A DNA stretch of 8,448 nucleotides from Thermoplasmata archaeon (GTDB taxonomy: Archaea; Thermoplasmatota; Thermoplasmata; Lutacidiplasmatales; UBA184), in NCBI GenBank assembly GCA_030044105.1, contig JASHWL010000066.1:1-8448 (forward strand), given 5' to 3'. Of the stretch, positions 5,661 through 8,448 are shown piece by piece. Within the stretch, counting starts at the first letter, position 1. Each line of letters starts with the position of its first letter. A model generated the notes under the pieces. The model did not search any database and was not told the origin of the DNA. It saw only the letters and a list, made by a program, of their open reading frames with translations. Made by a program: the position numbers and the translations under genes.

Positions 5661-6092
5661 ATGAGCAACGACCGGGAGGAAGCCCAGTTCCGCGCGCACC
5701 TCGCCGAGATGCGGCGGGCGGCCGGCGGGCTCGGCCGCGACTTCGCGAGCGAATTTACGGATCTGGACCGCAAGATCGAGCGGCTCGGCCACGTGACGGC
5801 CAAGGAGGCCCACTACCTCGCGCTCGATATCCAGGACGACTTCTCGAACCTCGGAAAGCGCATGGACAAGGAGATGCGCGATCTCCCCGGGCACATCGCC
5901 AACGCGGGGATCGCGATCGGTTCCGGGGCTTCGCGTGCCGGGGCCGCGACCCGCGACGCGTTCGTCAGCGCGGGAAAGGCCGCCAAGACCGGGACCAAGA
6001 ACGCCCTCGCTTCGGCCGCCGGCGTGCGCCGCACGCCGATGCGGGAGTGGTCTCCGCCTTCGGGGGACGCCGCCCCCTCGGACGACGCCTAG
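5661..6092 (+). CDS. Small helical protein of unknown function
   Basis: I do not recognise a family. The 143-residue product is predicted to be almost wholly helical and soluble. Residues 1-78 are charged and amphipathic (DLDRKIERLGHVTAKEAHYL within 34-53, then DIQDDFSNLGKRMDKEMRDL). Residues 79-121 are Ala/Gly/Ser-rich with regularly spaced Lys/Arg (GIAIGSGASRAGAATRDAF, then KAAKTGTKNALASAAG), similar in style to phasin-like or envelope-stress helical proteins. A compact motif RTPMREW (124-130) precedes a short disordered acidic tail. There is no signal peptide and no strong membrane segment. The ATG is chosen because a TATA-like box and a GGTGG element fit it; the frame stays open further upstream, but that part looks non-coding. 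It lies 201 bases after the VWA gene on the same strand with its own promoter, and its stop overlaps the methyltransferase stop on the other strand. Confidence 0.72.
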   Translation: MSNDREEAQFRAHLAEMRRAAGGLGRDFASEFTDLDRKIERLGHVTAKEAHYLALDIQDDFSNLGKRMDKEMRDLPGHIANAGIAIGSGASRAGAATRDAFVSAGKAAKTGTKNALASAAGVRRTPMREWSPPSGDAAPSDDA

Positions 6093-7009
6093 GCCGGAGC
6101 CGTTCGCCGCCGATCGCCGGCGACGCGCATCGGGGACCGCTTCCGCGACCGGACCTCGCGCCGGACCCGCTCCGCCGCGACACGGAGGTATTCGCGATCG
6201 ACATCGAACCCCGTAGCGGTCACTCCGAGTCGGGCCGCCGCGACCGCGGTCGCGCCGATCCCCACGAACGGGTCGACGATGCGGCCCACCCGCGGCAGCC
6301 CGTGCAGCCGGACGCACCACTCGGGGAGCTCCGGTGGGAACGTCGCCGGGTGCGGCCGGTCCCGGGCGCGCTCCCGGATGGTCGGGTACGGGAGGAACCA
6401 GGTGTTGCCCCGGCAGCGGAGGTCCCCCACGCTCGACGCCCATCGATCGACGTTCGACTTGTCCTGGAACGGGACTCCGACCGCGAGGCGGTCGATCGGG
6501 ACGTCCCCCCGGCGCGAGAAGTGGAAGACGTACTCGTGCGCTCCGTGGACGTACCGCCGCGAGACCAGTGGCTTGTAGTGTCCGAGCGCGAGATCCCGCT
6601 CGAGGCCGGCGGACCGGCCCGCGGCCTCCCGGTCGATCGCGATCGACTTGATCCAGTGGATCACGTTCTGGAGCTCGAAGCGCTCGCCGACCGCACGCGC
6701 GACGTCCCACGGGAGCCACGGGTCCTTAGGGCGGCCCCCCACGTTGAGGAAGAACGAGCCGTCGTCCGACAGGACGCGTTCAACCGACTCCGCCACCGCC
6801 GCCATCCACGCGAGGTACTCGGAGCGCGGCCGCGCGTCGTCGTACCGGCCGTAAGGAGCGCCGAGATTGTACGGAGGGCTCGTGACGACGACGTCCACGC
6901 TGCCCGGCGGTAGCCGCCTCGGGAGGCCCGGGATAGCGTCCTCGCACCAGAGATCGACCGCGCCGCGCGGGGCCACCGCGATGCGGGCGAACGGACGCTC
7001 GGGGGCCAT
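6089..7009 (-). CDS. Site-specific DNA methyltransferase, beta class (N4-cytosine or N6-adenine)
   Basis: This 306-residue protein belongs to the N6_N4 methyltransferase family, which methylates an exocyclic amino group using S-adenosylmethionine. The catalytic motif IV TSPPYN is at 43-48 and the cofactor-binding motif I region is at 245-270 (VDPFVGIGATAVAAA, then GFDVD). This order, IV before I, defines the beta class. Just before motif I, RPHPATFPPELPEWC (218-232) is the motif X-like block. The SPPY form is frequent in N4-cytosine enzymes but does not decide the base. A middle block (FELQNVIHWIKSIAI, 111-125) is also typical of the family. ATG 7009 is favoured by CTTAGA centred about 26 bases upstream. 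No restriction endonuclease gene is visible beside it, so it may be a solitary epigenetic enzyme. Its stop shares the CTAG at 6089-6092 with the convergent gene. The recognition sequence cannot be read from the sequence. Confidence 0.9.
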   Translation of the reverse strand: MAPERPFARIAVAPRGAVDLWCEDAIPGLPRRLPPGSVDVVVTSPPYNLGAPYGRYDDARPRSEYLAWMAAVAESVERVLSDDGSFFLNVGGRPKDPWLPWDVARAVGERFELQNVIHWIKSIAIDREAAGRSAGLERDLALGHYKPLVSRRYVHGAHEYVFHFSRRGDVPIDRLAVGVPFQDKSNVDRWASSVGDLRCRGNTWFLPYPTIRERARDRPHPATFPPELPEWCVRLHGLPRVGRIVDPFVGIGATAVAAARLGVTATGFDVDREYLRVAAERVRREVRSRKRSPMRVAGDRRRTAPA

Positions 7010-7031
7010 CTGCTTCGCGAGGCGGAGGCGG

Positions 7032-7037
7032 TCTAAG
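7032..7037 (-). promoter_or_regulatory. Candidate TATA-like box of the methyltransferase gene
   Basis: On the minus strand CTTAGA is centred about 26 bases upstream of the ATG at 7009, which predicts a leaderless transcript. It is weak by sequence but is the only AT-rich patch at that spacing. Confidence 0.35.
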
Positions 7038-7117
7038 GGCTTCCCCCGCCGCCCCGATCTCGGTAGGGCGCCGCACTACCAGTCCGGTGAGCATTAGGCG
7101 CCGGGAGACCGGGGAAG

Positions 7118-7134
7118 CGCGGCATGGTGCCGCG
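7118..7134. repeat. Perfect hairpin downstream of the pilin-like gene
   Basis: CGCGGCA (7118-7124) pairs with TGCCGCG (7128-7134) over a TGG loop, a 7-bp perfect stem. It starts 23 bases after the stop of the pilin-like gene on the minus strand. No U tract follows, so it may stabilise the mRNA 3' end rather than stop transcription. The rest of 7010-7157 has no gene. Confidence 0.35.
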
Positions 7135-7157
7135 AAGTCGGCCTAGGGGATCAGAAA

Positions 7158-7757
7158 TCAGTAGAGCGGATCACCTACTGCAGCATTTCCCGGGCCGGTG
7201 ACGATGATCCAAAAGTCCGTGTTGTTTAGCGATGCGTTGTCAGACAGGCCGGAATCGAACACGATGGAGATGTCAACGTTAGTCGGCACGGTCCAACCTT
7301 CGCCGGAGCTCCACGCCCCCTCTGACCAATTCCAATGGCCGGCGTCTCCCCCGGCAGGCTGGCTGACCGTGACTCCGGCGCCGGACCCCACAGGCACACG
7401 GGGACCACTCGGGCCCTCGTTGGTCTGCGTGGTCAACACGAATCGTAGGTCAGACAATTGCAAGTCTTGAATTGAAGTCCCCATCACGAACGAGTAGCAG
7501 ATTTCGCCCGTGGTCGGTAAGCATCCCGTTGACCCAGCAGGAACTCGACTCGCGTTGTTGAGAAAGAACGATGCCGGTCCCGTCCTCGGATAAGTTGCGA
7601 AATAGTACAGCGCAAGAGTGCCGGCCACGACAATCACGGCGACGCCGACCGCGAGAACTGCACGGCGTCGCCGCTGTGGGCCGAGGCGCCCCGGCAATGA
7701 ATCCGATGAGCCATGACTCGGCGAACTGACGGAACCATGGGTCATCCCGTCGATCAT
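7158..7757 (-). CDS. Pilin-like or membrane-anchored extracellular protein
   Basis: The 199-residue product has a Ser/Gly-rich N-terminus, four arginines (29-32), one hydrophobic segment (AVLAVGVAVIVVAGTLALYY, 33-52), then an extracellular-looking domain. That domain has two cysteines (79, 87) able to form a disulfide, four N-glycosylation sequons (N68, N143, N174, N178), and many Gly, Ser, Thr and Trp. The basic cluster before one long hydrophobic helix, the beta-rich LSDLRFVLTTQ segment, and the late ISIVFDSGL and FWIIVTGPG strands resemble archaeal type IV pilins, but I see no certain class III signal peptidase site. ATG 7757 or the in-frame ATG at 7745 could be the start. A 5-bp hairpin directly abuts 7757, and ATTATGC near 7775 would suit the inner ATG. 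It lies 67 bases after the secretion ATPase gene on the same strand. Base composition is visibly lower in GC than its neighbours. Confidence 0.65.
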   Translation of the reverse strand: MIDGMTHGSVSSPSHGSSDSLPGRLGPQRRRRAVLAVGVAVIVVAGTLALYYFATYPRTGPASFFLNNASRVPAGSTGCLPTTGEICYSFVMGTSIQDLQLSDLRFVLTTQTNEGPSGPRVPVGSGAGVTVSQPAGGDAGHWNWSEGAWSSGEGWTVPTNVDISIVFDSGLSDNASLNNTDFWIIVTGPGNAAVGDPLY

Positions 7758-7772
7758 GCGAGAGCCCCTCGC
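7758..7772 (-). promoter_or_regulatory. Hairpin abutting the start codon of the pilin-like gene
   Basis: On the minus strand GCGAG and CTCGC pair over a 5-nt loop, and the ATG at 7757 follows at once. It could mask initiation, or it may indicate that translation starts at the second ATG (7745). TATA-like candidates lie at about 7773-7779 and 7798-7803. Confidence 0.3.
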
Positions 7773-7824
7773 ATAATCCTCACTCCGTTTGGAAACTCGT
7801 AAGAAACGGCTTACCGGTCTAGGG

Positions 7825-8448
7825 CTAGCGGGCGGCGGCTGGCGTCGTGAGCTGGGGTGCGACCTTCGCCTTGGCCATCTCGGCCCGGGCCTCGGCGAGC
7901 GCCTTGTCCGGTTCCTTGTAGTAGAAGGCGACGAGCTGACCCACATCCCGGTGCGTGAACGGATTCGCCCGGGTGGCCTGCTTGTCGCGGAAGAGGAAGT
8001 AGTCGAGGATCTCCGCGCGGTTGCGGACCTCCTTCTCCATGTCCTTCATCGAGAGGTTCTTCATCAGCGCGACCCGCTCGTAGATGTACGAGTGGCCCGA
8101 GTAGAGGAACGTGTCGTCCGCCGGGTTCCACGAGTAGACCGAGTTCGTGATCAGCTCGTTGGTCTCGGGGTCGAGGCCGACGATCTCGGTGAGCGACTGG
8201 ACGCGCCGGGTCATCTTCGTGCCGACCTTCACCTGCCGCTGCAGCAGCACGAGGTTCAGGGCGGAGACGAGCGAGCGCGGCAGCGAGATCGGCGGGTTCT
8301 CCATCCGGTGGACCATCGCGCTCACGCTCTCCGCGTGGAACGTCGTGTAGCAGGTCTTGCCCGTCGCCATCGCCTGGAAGACGATGAACGCCTCGGCGCC
8401 GCGCACCTCCCCGACCATCAGGTACTGCGGGCGCTGGCGGAGGGCGGC
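7825..8448 (-). CDS. Type II/IV secretion (pilus/archaellum-type) ATPase, C-terminal part (5' truncated by window)
   Basis: The frame is open from 8448 to a TAG at 7825-7827, giving the last 207 residues of a GspE/VirB11/ArlI-type hexameric ATPase that powers filament assembly or secretion at the inner face of the membrane. The fragment begins in RQRPQYLMVGEVRG, the Walker B region of the family, and continues with FQAMATGKTCYTTFHAES, the conserved His-box region (H in TFHAES). Further on are SLVSALNLVLLQRQ and RVQSLTEIVGLD, then VYSWNPADDTFLYSGHSY, which are typical of archaeal members. The Walker A motif and N-terminal domains lie outside the window. The C-terminus is Ala/Lys-rich. A pilin-like gene follows 67 bases downstream, consistent with a surface-filament or secretion locus. 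Whether it is ArlI-, Aap- or another GspE-type cannot be decided from this part. Confidence 0.92.
   Translation of the reverse strand, partial: AALRQRPQYLMVGEVRGAEAFIVFQAMATGKTCYTTFHAESVSAMVHRMENPPISLPRSLVSALNLVLLQRQVKVGTKMTRRVQSLTEIVGLDPETNELITNSVYSWNPADDTFLYSGHSYIYERVALMKNLSMKDMEKEVRNRAEILDYFLFRDKQATRANPFTHRDVGQLVAFYYKEPDKALAEARAEMAKAKVAPQLTTPAAAR

Noticed and set aside
7118..7134. Hairpin as a CRISPR repeat or intrinsic terminator
   Set aside because: It is a single copy with no spacers, and no U tract follows on either strand.
1..8448. Scarcity of CTAG (eight sites seen, mostly at stop codons or between genes) as a footprint of the methyltransferase
   Set aside because: In a high-GC genome CTA and NCT codons are rare and TAG is a stop, so coding constraint explains the pattern without invoking a CTAG-specific enzyme.

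Overview
The window looks like a high-GC archaeal chromosome segment. Four things point to Archaea: a ribosomal protein eS1 (S3Ae) gene, a tRNA gene with a bulge-helix-bulge intron at position 37/38, TATA-like boxes about 26 bases upstream of start codons (leaderless or short-leader transcripts), and an archaeal-type secretion/pilus ATPase. The eS1 sequence and base composition suggest a GC-rich Thermoplasmatota relative. That placement is an inference by eye, not a phylogeny.

Layout. 1-351 (+): C-terminal end of an NmrA/BLVRB-like NAD(P)H-binding protein. 491-1029 (+): a toxin-antitoxin module with an intact ribbon-helix-helix-like antitoxin and an overlapping RelE-family toxin frame broken by one in-frame TGA. 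1146-1249 (-): tRNA with CAT anticodon and a 30-nt intron. 1284-2006 (-): eS1. 2007-2137: compact divergent promoter region. 2138-5459 (+): an AAA+ ATPase of the ChlI/MoxR kind with a Cys/His cluster, followed by a coiled-coil protein with a C-terminal von Willebrand A domain. 5661-6092 (+): small Ala/Gly-rich helical protein of unknown function. 6089-7009 (-): beta-class DNA methyltransferase, overlapping the previous gene tail to tail. 7158-7757 (-): pilin-like or anchored extracellular protein. 7825-8448 (-): C-terminal part of a type II/IV secretion-type ATPase, running off the window.

How the genes work together. The AAA+ and VWA proteins are the clearest functional unit: MoxR/ChlI-type ATPases and MIDAS-type VWA proteins usually act as a pair that remodels or inserts metal into a client protein. 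The junction between them is odd. The VWA reading frame has strong coding character upstream of its first possible start codon, so the pair may be made through a non-standard start, a frameshift, or as one fused protein. The secretion ATPase and the pilin-like protein may belong to one surface-filament or secretion locus. The methyltransferase has no visible restriction partner. No CRISPR array, insertion sequence or rRNA was seen, and no gene-free stretch exceeds about 200 bases.
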